Positions 35,355 to 49,400 of a DNA stretch of 64,000 nucleotides are shown piece after piece. Source of the stretch: Datnioides undecimradiatus. Its lineage: Eukaryota; Chordata; Actinopteri; Lobotiformes; Datnioididae. A model generated the notes under the pieces. It was not told the DNA's origin and searched no databases. It saw only the letters and a program-made list of their open reading frames with translations. Each line of letters begins with the position of its first letter. Positions within the stretch are counted from its first letter, which is position 1. The position numbers and the translations under genes were made by a program. Where the stretch lies: contig WARS01000011.1 of NCBI GenBank assembly GCA_008933995.1, positions 12,987,516-13,051,515 of the forward strand, written 5' to 3'.

Positions 35355-38300
35355 ATGGCGCCCTTGTCTTTGCCCCTGTCGTCTGTTCTGAAGGACTGTC
35401 TCCACAGGGCGAATATCTTCTGTAACGTGTTACACGGTGTAGCCCACCAGCCGGTCTCATCGCGCTTATGGAGACGGAATTTCGGTGCAGTCACACATGG
35501 AGTCGGTCAACTACTGTCCCACCATCCCAGAGCCATAAACTACGCAGCATCTGTTTGTAGCAGCTCTTCAGACAGCCAGGACATGACAGCGAGACTGTGG
35601 TCTGTCTACAAAGAGACCAAAAGGCAAACAGAAGGTATGGACGTACTAATAATAATTGTACTATTAATAACTACAGAGCGATTACCATTCATTCATTAAG
35701 GGAGAGCGCTGCGATAAATGCAAAACTGTTTTTGCCTTGTTATTATAACCCTGTAATGACTGATGCTTCCACCAGACTAATGCAGCAATCATTCAACTTT
35801 CACCCAATCAACTCGTCCTGATCATATGGTGGAAATAATGTAACGTAGTTACAGACTACAGTGGTTCATGTGACACATAAACAGTGTAGATAAAATAAGA
35901 TACACATCTGTAAAATGAATATAATGTCATCTAATGAATGAGCCCCAGATTTAGGGCTACCTCTGTGAAACCAATAACGTGCAAACTTTTTGTTTTTTAG
36001 TTGATGGGTCGAATCTATAGATGTGTTTGAAGGTTGTGTTCCTCTATTGCATTGCAGTACATTGTAAGTTTTTGATATTTTGCCCAGTGCCTAAATACTA
36101 ATTTTAAAAAGTTCTCCAGAGAGCTGGTCAAATAACATCTATCCAAATATTTACAGAATTTTGCAAATTGGGTGAATGCAATATAAAGACCTTTAAAATA
36201 TAATGCACGGTAATAAAAGAAGATTACCATGCAATAATGCTTGGTGTGTAAATGTGTACACGTGTAACATGTGCGGTATTTGTTGACAGAATGGTCCAAT
36301 CAACCCCGAGGTGGTTTTTTTTTTAATATGCTATGGTGTTCCTATTATTCTTTCCACTCGTGAATGAGTGCCTGAATTGGATGTGAGAAGTTGTCACAAC
36401 TTGTGATTTATAATATGAAATTTTTATTTAATTTTAATTTGATAGTCCTCCATTTGTTTTACCTCCAGCATCCACTTTAGCAAATAGATCCCATGTTTTA
36501 CTGCACAGCACAAACACTATGGATACTTGTACTGAGAAAGAGAGCCAGTACACAAACGCAACATACCCCCCCCCCAAGAAACTTGGTTGTCAGATTTATT
36601 TCTGTCCTATGAAATGACTTTCTGAAATAATAAAATGTTACATTACAAAATGAAAAGGAAAATAACCCGAGGTGTTTCTCTCCTCTTAGAACTGATCCCA
36701 GTCATAGCCACCAACTCAGTCAACCCTGATACCATTTTTGCCAACAATGAGATGAGCCTGCGAGACATCGAGATCTATGGTTTTGACTATGACTACACCT
36801 TGGCCTTCTACTCCAGACACCTCCACACCCTCATCTTCAACATAGCACGGGACATCCTCATCAGTAACCACAGGGTGCGTGTGCAGCGTGTGACTAAAAC
36901 CAGGCACTTCAAAACATATTCTTCACAGCGTAAATGGATTCCTTTAGTAACTGAACAGACCGAAATGATACACAACCATGCATTTCCCATCATTTTTGTG
37001 CTTTGTGTCCAATAGAAATAAGACGAGAATCCCACTAGAAAAACTCATTTCCTGGAAAGATACTAACACTTAATGACTTGAGCTGTTGATAACAGCCCTA
37101 ATCACCACAATTTTCTAACTACTCCACTGATGTTGCTCATGTGTCTTAAGATCCAGTAGAGCTAATGCCCTGTAATCACTGAAAATATCCAAACAGTTTT
37201 TGCTTGTCTTCTTGTTATATTAGTATCCAGAGGGTCTGCGGAAGTATGAGTATATTCCTAATTTTGCGGTAAGAGGACTTCACTATGACGTCCAGAAGGT
37301 GAGGAGGTTTCTCCTACTTCTCTAGTTTAAAAACACATGGTTGTTTTATATTAAGCATCAGTCGTACTGTAGGCTGAGTGTGACTCTAATTTTTCTGGTA
37401 ATATTGAATGAATCATAACAGGCCCTCCTGATGAAGATAGACGCTTTTCACTACATCCAGTTGGGAACTGTTTACAGGTATCTATGCACTGTGTTACTTC
37501 TCACACAAGCGTGGTGGGTAATAAATAATACATTGATGACAAATGTGAAATTCACATGACACTGTGTGAGTATGATATCCTTTTTCTGATCAGGCAACAG
37601 ATTTATAGTCAAGAAATGTTAAATACATCCAAAGCAAATCGTTTAACATTCTAGGTGACAAATCTCACAGCTCCTCTGTGGTTTATCATCTCTTTTAGGA
37701 GTTTGCACATGATACAAATGACTCGATATGAAATGTCTACGGTGTTCTCTGTTGCACCTCTTCTGCAGGGGTCTTCATCCCGTTCCGGATGAGGAAGTGA
37801 TCGCCATGTATGAAGGTAGTCACGTGCCTCTAGAGATCATGAGTGACTTCTATGGCAAGGTGATGTTCATTCCTTATTATTATCATATGTGACAGGAAAA
37901 ATGCAGAAATAAAAATGTTAGTTGCTGTCCTGCAGAGTTCCCACGGCCACACCATGAAGCAGTTCATGGACATTTTCTCTCTGCCTGAGATGACCCTCCT
38001 GTCCTGTGTCAATGACTTCTTCATGAGGCACAACATCGACTATGAGCCAGTCCACCTCTACAAAGATGTAAAGGTGAGACATCTTGTTATTGGTCTGACA
38101 TCCATTGTAAGTGTTTCATAGAATATTTGCAACAATCCGACAGTGTGAGTCAGTATTTTCTCATCCAAGGCTCACTGTGTGTAAAGACATTAAACCAATC
38201 CACATGTGCATAAGTCTTAACGTATTTACATGCAGCGTGCTGTGATACTCCACACCGTCTTAATTTTAGCTCTGTGAAAACTGTGTCTAATTTTAGTCGA

Positions 38301-41300
38301 GCAAAGCCCACCTCCAGCCATCTGCGTCTGTTCTCTGGTGGCTCTGCTCCTTCAGAGGGAGAGGGATGAGAAGCCAGCACTGTGTTCTCCCTTTGAGGGC
38401 AGCTGTCACGATGGTCCTGTCTATTCTGTGTGACACCATACCGTTTTTGACAGATCGCTGTCATTAAAAGCCCTCACACACACACTCTCTGTTCCACAAG
38501 TGCCTCTCATATCTTTTCAAGGACACCCTGCTCAATCGCTTTTTTCCTGCCAAGCCTGATTTATTATTCAGCATTAACCCTGTGGGTTTTTTTTTTTCTT
38601 TTTTGCTTACCTTTCCTTTGACTTTTATTGTGCATCAAATAATCTTTATATGTGATAAACCCCCCTTGTAAAAGTGCCCTTAAAGGTGCAACTTTGCAAG
38701 GGAGGTAGTCTATTTACTCTTTCACCGATTATAAAACACAAGTTACACTGTTGAAAATGTTGTGGAAACTTTCTTACTTTGTCACCAAAGTAACTAAACC
38801 CCAGGGCCTGCTTTCTTCATATTTAATTTGTATTCAGAGTTGCACCTTTTTGTGCTTCCAAGTCAACCGTTTATGTACAGAGCAAAGTGTTGCCACTGGA
38901 GCTGAATGCTAACATTGTGTCACTGAATTCATGACTTCCTGGCTCAGAGGGCTGTTTACTTTTCCGCTCTTCACAGGAAGCCATTAGAGATGTTCACGTC
39001 AAGGGCATTATGTACCGAGCCGTGGAGGCAGATATTGGTAATATTCTTTTATTTATATTACTCTGTTTGAGCTGATATAAAGGAAATTGCACAGCCACCT
39101 CTAAGTTGTTGCCAAGACATAAAGAAATAATTCAGTAGTAATGAGACTGTGATATACGAATAAAAAGCAGAGCTTTGTTTTCGAAAATGATATCAGTATC
39201 ACCCATCCAACCCCTTCTGTCTTCCTCTTTTGTCTCATTTTCCAGAGAAATACATTTGCTATGGCGAGCAAAGCCATGCTGTGCTGAGGAAGCTGTCAGA
39301 GCATGGAAAAAAGATGTTCCTCATTACCAATAGCCCATTTGACTTTGTGTAAGTGTGTAAGCAAACAGAGTGCACGTGGTTGTTGACATGACTAATTGAA
39401 AACATTATGTATCGGCGTATCAACATTTACTTGGTGCCGCTGTTTAATGTCGCAACTGTTATAGCTGGGCGGCCGCATATCAAAGGGCTTTTTGTCTTGC
39501 AAGTGTTTGTAATTCATAGTAAGTCATTGACCGTGAGCCGCTTTTGAAGTTGGGCTCCATTGCACAAAATGACCGTCAATGCATATCCAACCTCAAAAAA
39601 CTTCCCAGAGTCCAAAACATTAATTTGGCAGTATGACCTTCATTAAATAGTTTGTTACATCCAGTCAGAGGAGAAGTCGTCTGCACACAGAAATTAGAAC
39701 ATCTTTACGAATGCACCTTTCTGACCATGACTTCCTGTCTATAATTGTGTCATGCTAATTTTTCTGTATTGTAACTTAGTTATTTTGGGCTATTCTGTAC
39801 ACACAACATGTATTGTCAGTTCACCCTCCCAGTGACCTTCATGTGCTCTTTCTCACTTTTTTGCCCACTAAAGGGTTTTTTTGTGCTCATCCAAATCAAA
39901 GGTCTAAGAATATAGAGTGTTGTATGCTGTACAGACAGTGAAGCCCCTTTGCGGCACTTCTGTGATTTGTGATGTTGGGCTTTATAAATGAGGTTGACTT
40001 TATCGACCCACAAAGTCGTTGAAGGTTGAAGAGACCTTGCAGGTTGAAACGCTGAATTCATTAAAGCGTTTGAATCTCAATGAACAGACAGACTTTCCTT
40101 TTCTGTTTTTACTGTTTTTTATCTCACCCCACTGTGGTCAGATGTTCACACTATCCACCCTTTAAGAGCGAGCTTGGAAACATCACACAAGATGGACATG
40201 CTATTGCTGGTGTATTGCTGTGCCCTCAGCTCGAGTGTTTGTTACCCTCATGAGAAGCTATAAGATGTTGCTGACAGGGTAATGTCCTGAATCTTTGTCC
40301 TTCTCAGGGACCGAGGAATGAACTACATCGTAGGGAAGGACTGGAGGGACCTGTTCGACGTTGTGATTGTTCAGGCAGACAAGCCTGGTTTCTTCAACGA
40401 CAGGAGAAAGTAAGTGTGCCTGCATCCACAGTGTGCCTCTTTTATCCCACAGGGGGGCCTCAGTCGGCCCATGCCACCAGCAGTTACCACCAGATCATGT
40501 GCACTATTTCTGCACAGGATGTACATTGTCTGTGTGGGAGTTGCCAGTATTATAAGAGTGTTTATGTATTATTGTTTTTTTCCCCCAGACCTTTCAGGCG
40601 AGTGACGAACAAAGGTGCATTGCTGTGGGACAGGATTCACAGGCTGGAAAAAGGGAAGATCTACAAACAGGTGTTGTGCTATTAAAATCACTATAACGCA
40701 AATTACAAAATCACAAAACACTTGATTTTTTTTTTTTAATGTGTGTTTGCTGTAGGGAAACCTCTATGAGTTCCTGAGACTCACCGGCTGGAGAGGATCC
40801 AAAGTGCTTTACTTTGGTGATCACATCTACAGTGACTTGGCAGTAAGCAGCATCCAGACATATTTACAAACAAAGGGCTCATTAGAACTACGCAATAGAC
40901 TGTCGTATGAAGGATTATGAAATTATGAATACAGATGGGAGCCCTGCTTTGACCATGCTCCATCAACAGTAAGTGTGTTTCTGGGTGGGTATGTAACACA
41001 CTCAGTGGTAAGGTTCTGTTGATCCACATAGTGAGATTCTGGGCGAATGCTTCAAACAGAATAATTGTGTGGGGGAAAGTAATCCTTCATGCCTTAAACC
41101 ACAGTCTTTATAGCTCTGCATTGGGTTTGGCTGACAGGTATTTTAATGAGTGTCAGTGTGTCCTGATGTATTACACACATCCACTTCTACAGCAGTGAGT
41201 ATCACTGCACCTTATTTACTAACTTGCCAACAGCCGCCCTTCATCTGCACTTAACGAACTAACAGGTATCAGGTTTTTTTTGTTGTTGTTGTTGTTGTTT

Positions 41301-42677
41301 TTTCTTTTAATTTGCGTCACGATGATTTATAACAACTTGGATAGATCGTCTATAAATGGTGATAATGAAAGACAGAGTTTACATCTTTGGCATAATGCCT
41401 CACTGGTGGCAGGCAGCCGGCTGTCAAACTTGTCGCCTTGCTTATTTAGGAAGATGGAACATGGCGTGTGTGGTTTACACCGACTGCAGCTCACAGTCAC
41501 ATGGAGCTGAGATCATTACTGCAAGTGGACACAGAGCAGAAGCGTCTCTGAGTTGCTAAGGAGTTAGAGGGGAGGGAAGGAAGGACCAATATTTTTATTT
41601 CTGCTATATGCAGGTTTACTGAAATGTTCTCGCTTCCCTGCACCCATTTCAGCATCTCATGTTCATCTAACGGAACAGATACCCTTCGGTTTTAATTAGC
41701 GTCGTTTGCAAGGATCGTTTAATGGGTCAATCTTTCATTGAGTTTTAGGTGTGTAGCTGCAGCCTGAGCGGTACTACTGCACTGACTGCGTATTGGGCCA
41801 TGAGCACTGTCAAATGCTTTGACTATACAACAATAGGCCTGCTGTGACTACAGCTAATCTATCTATCTAATGCACATAACAGCTGTGTAGTTGTTACATT
41901 TCTGGTATAAACAAGGTGTTTATGCCATGGTTTTCATATGACACCGTGTTAGTAGCAGCAATATTTTAGCACACCCTCTTTGGTTTAAAACTAGTCCTGG
42001 TCCTTTGTTTTGCAGGATTTGACACTGAAACATGGCTGGAGGACAGGCGCCATCATCCCTGAGCTGAGGAAAGAGATCAAGATCATGAACACAGAGCAGT
42101 ACATACACATGATGGCCTGGTTACAGGCACTGACCGGACTTATTGAACAGATGCAGGTCAGGAGACTTTATAAAAACATGTGTCTTCTCCCCTCTAGCTT
42201 TTATCCTCAATTATTATTGTGCTGAACTTTTATGCAAACATCCCAAACAGGTCCACAGGGATCCAGCATCTCAAGCCGTTGTGGAGGAGTGGATCAGAGA
42301 AAGAGAAGCAATGAGGTTACAGACAATAATTTCTTTGGCATTCAACAGCAGTTTTTATTATTTATCAAGACACTGTAGCTGGGATCTTCTCACCAAGATG
42401 AATGTGTTTTCATGGCAGGGCACAGACGAAGGACATCTTCAATGGCCAATTCGGGAGTCTCTTCCGGACGTACCACAACCCCACCTACTTCTCACGGCGA
42501 CTCTCTCGCTTCGCTGACATCTACATGGCTTCCATCAGCTGCCTGCTCAACTATGACCTCCAGCACACCTTTTTCCCCCGCCGCACTCCGCTGCAGCACG
42601 AGTCCCCCTTCTGGCCTGAACACAGTCCTGCTGGTACAAGTGTGTCGTCGCAGCTCCACAGGACCGAATCCGACTAG
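35355..42677 (+). CDS. nt5dc3: 5'-nucleotidase domain-containing protein 3
   Basis: A member of the HAD-superfamily cytosolic 5'-nucleotidase-like group; substrate uncertain. Fourteen exons join in phase: 35355-35634, 36690-36874, 37224-37298, 37422-37477, 37769-37859, 37936-38073, 38977-39037, 39246-39348, 40308-40409, 40589-40670, 40756-40842, 42016-42156, 42251-42315 and 42419-42677; 574 aa (human 548). HAD motif I is YGFDYDYTL with the DxDYT signature (exon 2). Motif II is MFLITNSP (exon 8), and [13 protein letters not shown] (exon 11) carries the acidic motif [14 protein letters not shown] and [11 protein letters not shown] near the end match NT5DC3. I chose the ATG at 35355 as the first in-frame Met; it precedes about 90 residues of poorly conserved, possibly organelle-targeting N-terminus. 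Head-to-head with hsp90b1, as in human 12q23. Confidence 0.95.
41273..41300. repeat. (TTG)n short tandem repeat
   Basis: Six or so TTG units lie within a T-rich run in the nt5dc3 intron between exons 11 and 12. Confidence 0.85.
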
Positions 42678-43200
42678 ATGGAGAACAAGCCAGAGTTCAC
42701 AAATGAAGATCAGGGTTGCGGCCGGATAATTTCTTTGCTTCCTTTAATATCACCTTTAGCGTAGGATCCAGTGGACCATCATTTGGAACAGGAATGAAGA
42801 TAATGCAACAGCCTTGTACAAGCGCAGTCTAAGTCTCTGAGCACTATGGATGTCTCTTACTCATAAATTCCTCTTCACATCTTTCCCTGACATCATGATG
42901 ATTTCAACTGAGGTCACGGAACAGTGTAATTTTATTGACTGTTCAACAGCAGCCAATTATTGAATGATGCTTACTTTTTTTTTTCAAGTTTTGGCATTTT
43001 AGAAGAAGCATGTGGCATTTTACGATGTGCATAACAATCATGTAAACTGTGAACGTTTATGAAGCTTTAAACCAGTAACCGATGTACTTCCTTTCAAATA
43101 ATTCAGTGTTTAAGAAGAACACGTGACAGCATGAACATCTTTGATGGTTGATCAGACTGACTTTCGAACACTGAATGCACTGATTGTTTTAGTTTTGCAC

Positions 43201-43252
43201 GTGTGTGTGTGTGTTTGTGTCTGTGTGTGTGTGTGTGTGAGAGAGCGAGAGT
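43201..43252. repeat. Interrupted (GT)n-(GA)n microsatellite
   Basis: GT repeats with single interruptions are followed by a short GA run, probably within the nt5dc3 3' UTR. Confidence 0.93.
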
Positions 43253-44309
43253 GACCTCATCTTTTTCATACAAAGATACATGGGCAGTGAGAAATTTTCA
43301 AAGACGGTGTAGTTACTTAGTCTAAACGTTAGGGGGCAGTCACACATCAAGCCTCATGGACCTCTGCAGTATGATTGTACACGCTGTCGATCTTTGCTTT
43401 TTTATCCCTTGCATCTGTAAAACTGTAAGATTCTGTCAGTGAAATGGGAATATTCAGATTATTCATATTCATTTACTTTACAAACTTTGTTGCCTTAATA
43501 TCTTGTTCACACCACTGCAGTGCTTATATTTTTATAAAAACAGTCTGATATAATTTCTGTTTAATCATGCTTTTCAAATTTCACCTGCCAGCATAGTTGG
43601 TTAATTTCGTTGTGATTGAGCTGGCACCCCGTTGCTTTCAGATCTTCTCATCTAAATCGTTTGCGCAGCACAGCCTGTATGCCTCATTGTCTCATTTCAG
43701 CAGTAAGAAATGTTAATATTTGTCGGGAAAAAAATAGCGCATCGTTGCTATATTTAGCGTGAGTGTCGCTGTTTGATCTGTGCAGGCAGCAGTGGGTTTT
43801 CGTGGGTTTGACACTTTTGCAGAAAACGTGTGAAATGTTTTCACACGTGCTGGGATGAGGACTTGAGATGTATTTGATATACGTGTAAGCTGGAATCTTA
43901 GATTTTTTTTTAATTATTTAAAAAAAAAAAGGGAATTCTTAAATACCAGTGGCCACAACAGAGACCTCATGGTTTATTAGTGTTTCTGTAGTTTCAAATG
44001 TGTGTTGATGAACTGTATTTTTATTTCACTATTTATTAAAATGATACTGGCTCAGTGACCTTGCCCCTTGTTTATGTCATGAATATAAAGCAGCTTGAAG
44101 TGGTTGGTTAATTGTTCTGTAATCAGATTTAATTAGCAGGTGTGCGTTTATTGAATGTGTAGTCCATTTGTGTACCGTGCTTTTTTCCTTTTCTATTAGC
44201 TGTATAAACAACAAAGGGGAGAAATATTTCATAATTTCAGGTCTAATTCATCCCTCTCTAATATCCCTCGACTTTCCAATTACCATTATAGAAGTGGGTT
44301 TATTGGAAC

Positions 44310-44315
44310 TAATCC
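44310..44315 (+). promoter_or_regulatory. OTX/CRX-type site TAATCC upstream of the opsin
   Basis: TAATCC is the core bound by Otx5/Crx in pineal and retinal photoreceptor promoters. It lies about 210 bp before the opsin ATG. A six-base match occurs often by chance, so this is only suggestive. Confidence 0.3.
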
Positions 44316-44523
44316 CTCCAAATCGTGTTAGGGACCAATTTCCCATATTGCATTTGGGGCTTTCTGTATCAGACAGGTGCACAGTCTAAGATTTTGGAAA
44401 ATCAGAGAAGCTGAGTGGTTTAACGGGGATCAGGTAGGATAAAATCAATGACGCTGTGTCCTGAGCTGAGCAAAGTGTTTGCGGGTTCAGTCTCTGGCCT
44501 CACAGTTGTTCCACCAAAGCACC

Positions 44524-46429
44524 ATGGACAGCAACAGCACGCCGTGGAGCCCTCATCCTCCATCCAGCCATGCCGAGCTGGTGACTGCGGCGCCCACCAT
44601 CTTCCCTCGTTTGGGCTACAGCATACTTTCTTTTCTTATGTTTATCAACACAGTGTTATCAGTTTTCAACAATGGTCTTGTCATCACTGTGATGCTGAGG
44701 AATCCCTCTGTCCTCCAGCCTATGAACGTTTTTATCCTCAGCCTGGCTGTGTCTGACCTCATGATCGGCCTGTGCGGCTCCCTGGTCGTCACCATCACTA
44801 ACTACCAAGGCTCTTTCTTCATTGGCCACGCATCCTGTGTGTTTCAAGGATTTGCAGTCAATTATTTTGGTGAGTGGGTCTTTTCTGTTATATAGACTTT
44901 TGAGATCAATTTTCTTTTTCTCTGTGCCTGGAGGTGTATTGTTGTGAAACATAATACGAAAAAATTGTAATTCTAAAATATCCATTTTCTGCAATATTGT
45001 TTCACTTCACTTCATCTCAGAATGCATTGTTGTTTTAAAATGTTTACATTGCCTTTGTTTGATTGGCTTTTAACTTGATTGACTTTTTGGCAGATGTCTT
45101 TTTTTAGTAATATAAGATCATATAAATGTTACATATTTTCTTGAAAACTGTGATTTCATTCATTCTTGACTTTGGAAAACTGTTGCTCAACGTACACTTT
45201 TTTCAACAACATCTCACATCACACACCTCACACCTCTTTTCTCAGTGCATAGATTATGCTCAGTCATTATGGAGATATGAGGGATTCTCCATGACAACTT
45301 TGCAAACTCTATTCACTGAGAAAGACTGTGCGATGCAGTCAACATCTCCTGGAAAAGCTGGTAACTGAGCTGAGTTTTGTTTTTGGTAACTCATAGGTCT
45401 GGTGTCTCTCTGCACCCTGACACTGCTTGCCTACGAGCGATACAATGTGGTTTGTAAGCCAAGAGCTGGTCTAAAGTTGAGCATGCGGAGAAGCTTCATC
45501 GGGCTGCTATTCGTCTGGATCTTCTGCTTGTTTTGGGCTGTGACTCCACTATTTGGCTGGAGCTCCTATGGACCTGAGGGAGTCCAGACCTCCTGCTCTC
45601 TGGCCTGGGAAGAGAGATCGTGGAACAACTACAGTTATCTCATCCTCTACACACTCCTCTGCTTCATTTTACCTGTTACAGTCATCATCTACTGCTACTC
45701 CAAAGTGCTCAAATCCATGAATAAGGTGGGCTCAGGATGGCTTCTGCATATTTATCACACTTTTACACCATTAGCATCAGATTTAAAATTCATACCTCCA
45801 TTCTCATCTGTTTGCAATTTACCACCCACAGACTAAAACAAGTTGTTAGCTTTTAATGGGTGTTGAATTTGCTTTCTGCTCGTAGCTGAACAGGAGTGTG
45901 GAGCTCCAGGGTGGGCGTTCCAGCCAGAAGGAGAACGATCATGCTGTCAGCATGGTCCTGGCCATGATCATAGCTTTTTTTGTTTGTTGGCTGCCCTACA
46001 CGGCGTTGTCAGTGGTGGTAGTGGTGGATCCAGAGCTCTACATCCCCCCACTGGTTGCCACCATGCCCATGTACTTTGCCAAGACCAGCCCTGTCTATAA
46101 CCCCATCATCTACTTCCTTTCCAACAAGCAGGTGAGCAGCGTAATTGGAAAACTGCAAAGGCTGAAAGTGTACAAAGACAGGAAGCACAAACAAAGCAGA
46201 TTTGAATTTTATGCAATGCTCATGTATTTCTTGATGGCGTTCATGTGTTTTGTTTTGTTTTTTTGTCCAACAGTTTCGTGATGCCGCTCTGGAGGTGCTT
46301 TCCTGTGGCCGCTACATCCCCCATGTGCCCACCAGTGTCAGCATCAACATGCATTCATTGAACACAAGGAGCTGGACGGCCTCCTTGAGCGGGAGCGTCA
46401 GCACCCACAGCAAGGTGTTGCCTCTGTGA
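44524..46429 (+). CDS. Non-visual opsin, best fit parietopsin
   Basis: A light-sensing class A GPCR. Four exons join in phase: 44524-44869, 45397-45725, 45886-46131 and 46274-46429; 358 aa. The start ATG has a good context (ACCATGG). Seven membrane segments can be traced. Family marks are ERY after TM3 (LLAYERYNVVCKP), CWLPY in TM6, the retinal-binding Lys in YFAKTSPVYNPIIY (TM7), and the TM3/ECL2 cysteines. The residue at rhodopsin position 113 is Gln (SCVFQGF) and at 181 Glu (SYGPEGVQTSC). That pattern is reported for parietopsin, the parietal-eye/pineal opsin that couples to Go and uses Glu181 as counterion. The tail EVLSCGRYIPHVP has a possible palmitoylated Cys. Parapinopsin and TMT opsins fit less well. 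Expression is expected in the pineal complex. Confidence 0.8.
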
Positions 46430-49400
46430 CGTTCCCCAGCCAAAACAAGAAGCTGCCAGGGTTATCAGTGTTGAATTGGTGCCTCATTAAGGACACAGAC
46501 CTGTACATCTACTGTGTCCCCTGAAAGGTTGCGAAAACGGAATCGGCTCAGAGATTAATATTCACAAGGACTGGCATGCAGTAATGCAATCCAATACAAT
46601 CTAACCAAAAAGTGCTTATTTTGTTCACTTGCTGTTAAGATTATGCAAGCGAAGAGTTGATTCATGTCCTTTAGTTTTGAGATTTTATTGGACTGCATTA
46701 TCTTGCAAGTTGTTCTTGTAGCTATTTTCCATTTTCTTTAGAACAATAAGAGTATTCAATAAGATGGTTCTATTCATGTGATTTGTTTAGATCAATAAAC
46801 TGTTACCTTTTTTTCATATGCATGTTTGCAGGTGTGCATTGTATGCATTTGGGAAACTGGCCAGAAAGAAAGATCTTAAAAGGGCAGAAACTCAGACTGA
46901 AATGAATGTTTTGTGGCAAATGTAGTTTCCATTTGTAATTCTCTATTTATATGCATTTTTAACAGGACTGGGGAAGTCAAGCACAGCCAGACTGCAGTGA
47001 GAGACTGTCAGGAAGTGAAACCTTTGAACCCTGACTTTTTGTTCATAAATAAAATGCACTGGACCTCTTTTCACGTACTCTGAGAAGATACTTCCTCCTT
47101 GCAGAAAGTCATATAGCTGTTTCACATTTTCAGGGTCTTGGGAAGTGCATTCTGTGTGTCATGAAATATTGATTTATACACAGTAGATTCTAAAGCCCTT
47201 TTTACACCACAAGGTCTTTTTTCTGAACATAAATTGCTGGATTTTATGTAAGTTATGCGCATGCTCCACAGCACACTTCCTATGTATTGTTATTATGTAA
47301 CTGAATGAAACCAATGCCAACAATAGTCAACTCCATCTTGTCACCAACACTGACTTCAAGGCCAAATATTATTATTTTTTGTGGATTATTATATGCAATG
47401 TATAAGTCCTGCCTTTTGTCACCATTCACACATCCCAGATGTCCCCTCATTGGGCTGTACAACACACATAATATTGGAGTGCTGCAGTGTATAGAGGCAT
47501 AATTCTACTCTAGAGCACCTGTGTGACTACAGGATTTACTCAATGCAATTATTCAGTTGAAGGGAAACTGCAAAGGCAACATAATATGCTCTGCCTCAGA
47601 CTGAGTGGCTGGCCTAATACATAAGAATGACAATTTGTTTAAAAGTAAGTTCTTCAATACCTGCAGATTCAAAAATATGGGCACACTTGTTAAGCAAAGC
47701 TGTGTCACATCTCACCTTGTGCATTTAACAAAAGGAAGTCAGTCAGGCAGTAAAAGACTTGGCTGGCCTGCTCTGTGATCTGTCAATTTCTTATTTGTAT
47801 TATGTTGTGTGTGTGTGTTTTATCTCTATCGACAATTCAGAGGAGGATTAGACAGTTCAGAGAAGGATGACATAATGACAAAGTCTCTGAGTCTGATTCA
47901 AACCCAGGACAGTGTGTCTTATGCAGCTCAGCCCACAGTGAGTCACTAGAAATGAAAATTAATATGCAGCATTGCTGAATAAAGATGAAGTAAAAAGGAC
48001 ACAATTAAGGGCAACTTTAACTGTTGAGTCGATGCCAGAAAAGCAGGTCAATGGATTTTTTTTTTCTGAGATCAAATTTACTGTTCAATATTTGGTAATT
48101 TGATCTAAGAAGAGTATTTATTGATTTACTTTACTTTATTTCATCATTATGTTTGTTTTCTGGAGCAATGATTTGATTATGGTTATTAAACCAGAATTCA
48201 ATTCAGCCAGCTAATGACTGAAATATTGCTTTGTCCCATGAGCACTCTATTTTAGGAGTCTGTCCCACACAAAAGATCTTTCCCTGATGGTCAGATTAAA
48301 TCCAGTCATTCAATCCCCAGCATGCACACATGATATGAAGGACTATATTGACTATTGTTCTGTTCTATGATCTCTATAATACCTGAAATGTTAGATAAAT
48401 CTACATTTATTGCCCTCAACATTGTACACATAGGTGTGTTTTCTATAACTGTACTTACACTGGTTTAGTGGTGGATAATGCTGCCTTAATGTTCTTAAAA
48501 AGTCCTTCTGTAAACAACTTCTGTAAACGTCTTTGGGTTTGGGTTTGTGGGGAAAATAATAGGGGGGGTACTATAGGGTGATTTAGCTTCATTGTCTGTT
48601 TTGTCCTGCTCCCTCCCACTTGTTTGGCACGTTTGATGTAAATACTGTAAATGGGGATCTGGTTCTAAATAAAGTGTTTTTCATTTGCAGCTACTTATTT
48701 GTCTTGTCATTTCAGTTTTATAAAGTTGCTTATTATGTTGGCTCAGTTTATGCTGTCCTAAAATATTTTCAGTTGATGAATTGTGTGGTGTTTGTTTTCC
48801 AATACGTCCAGTCTTGTTTTTTTCCTATATGATTTCAGATACATTTGATCAGTGTCATATGTAGAATGGTCAGGAGGAAAATGTATTGTGTTGATCTAAT
48901 CCCAGATTTGGCATAGTCCATAAGCTTGCACATTTGAAGCAAAGAGCATTTCACACTTTATCTCCAAACAGGATTACACAATGTCATGCTATAATCCAGC
49001 AGCATGGCTCCCTTTATTTCCTCAGCCAATTCAAGAAGTCCTAGGTTATCCTTCTGGTATGCTTAATGCAAAGCTTTTTAACCTTTGAGAGGTACTGTAT
49101 TAATAAAATGGACAGCTGCTCACTTCACATACACATATGCATATCCTATGCATCACAGTGACATTGCATTCCAGCTTTGAGCCTGTGGTTGGATTTTCAA
49201 AGATATATATGTGGATTGAGACAATAGTGACGTCATTACTTTTCAATTAGCCATGCTTTTTTCAGTTGTCTATGCTGTGAATACACAGCACAGTTTTTAA
49301 TGAATGTGAACAGCCAGGATTCCCAGGTGACCTGCTGCTGCTGCGGAGTGATAATGAAAAGGGCGGATACTTGGGCGCAATTTGTCCGAGCTGCAGGTTC

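Larger units (their letters stand above)
42678..44523 (+). other. nt5dc3 3' UTR and spacer before the opsin gene
   Basis: An ATTAAA at 44035-44040 may be the nt5dc3 polyadenylation signal, which would make a 3' UTR of about 1.4 kb. A (GT)n run at 43201-43239 passes into GA. No further exon was seen. Confidence 0.45.

Noticed and set aside
44448..44756. A 102-codon plus-strand ORF overlapping opsin exon 1
   Set aside because: It is a shifted frame over the opsin coding sequence. The opsin frame has all the family motifs and correct splicing.
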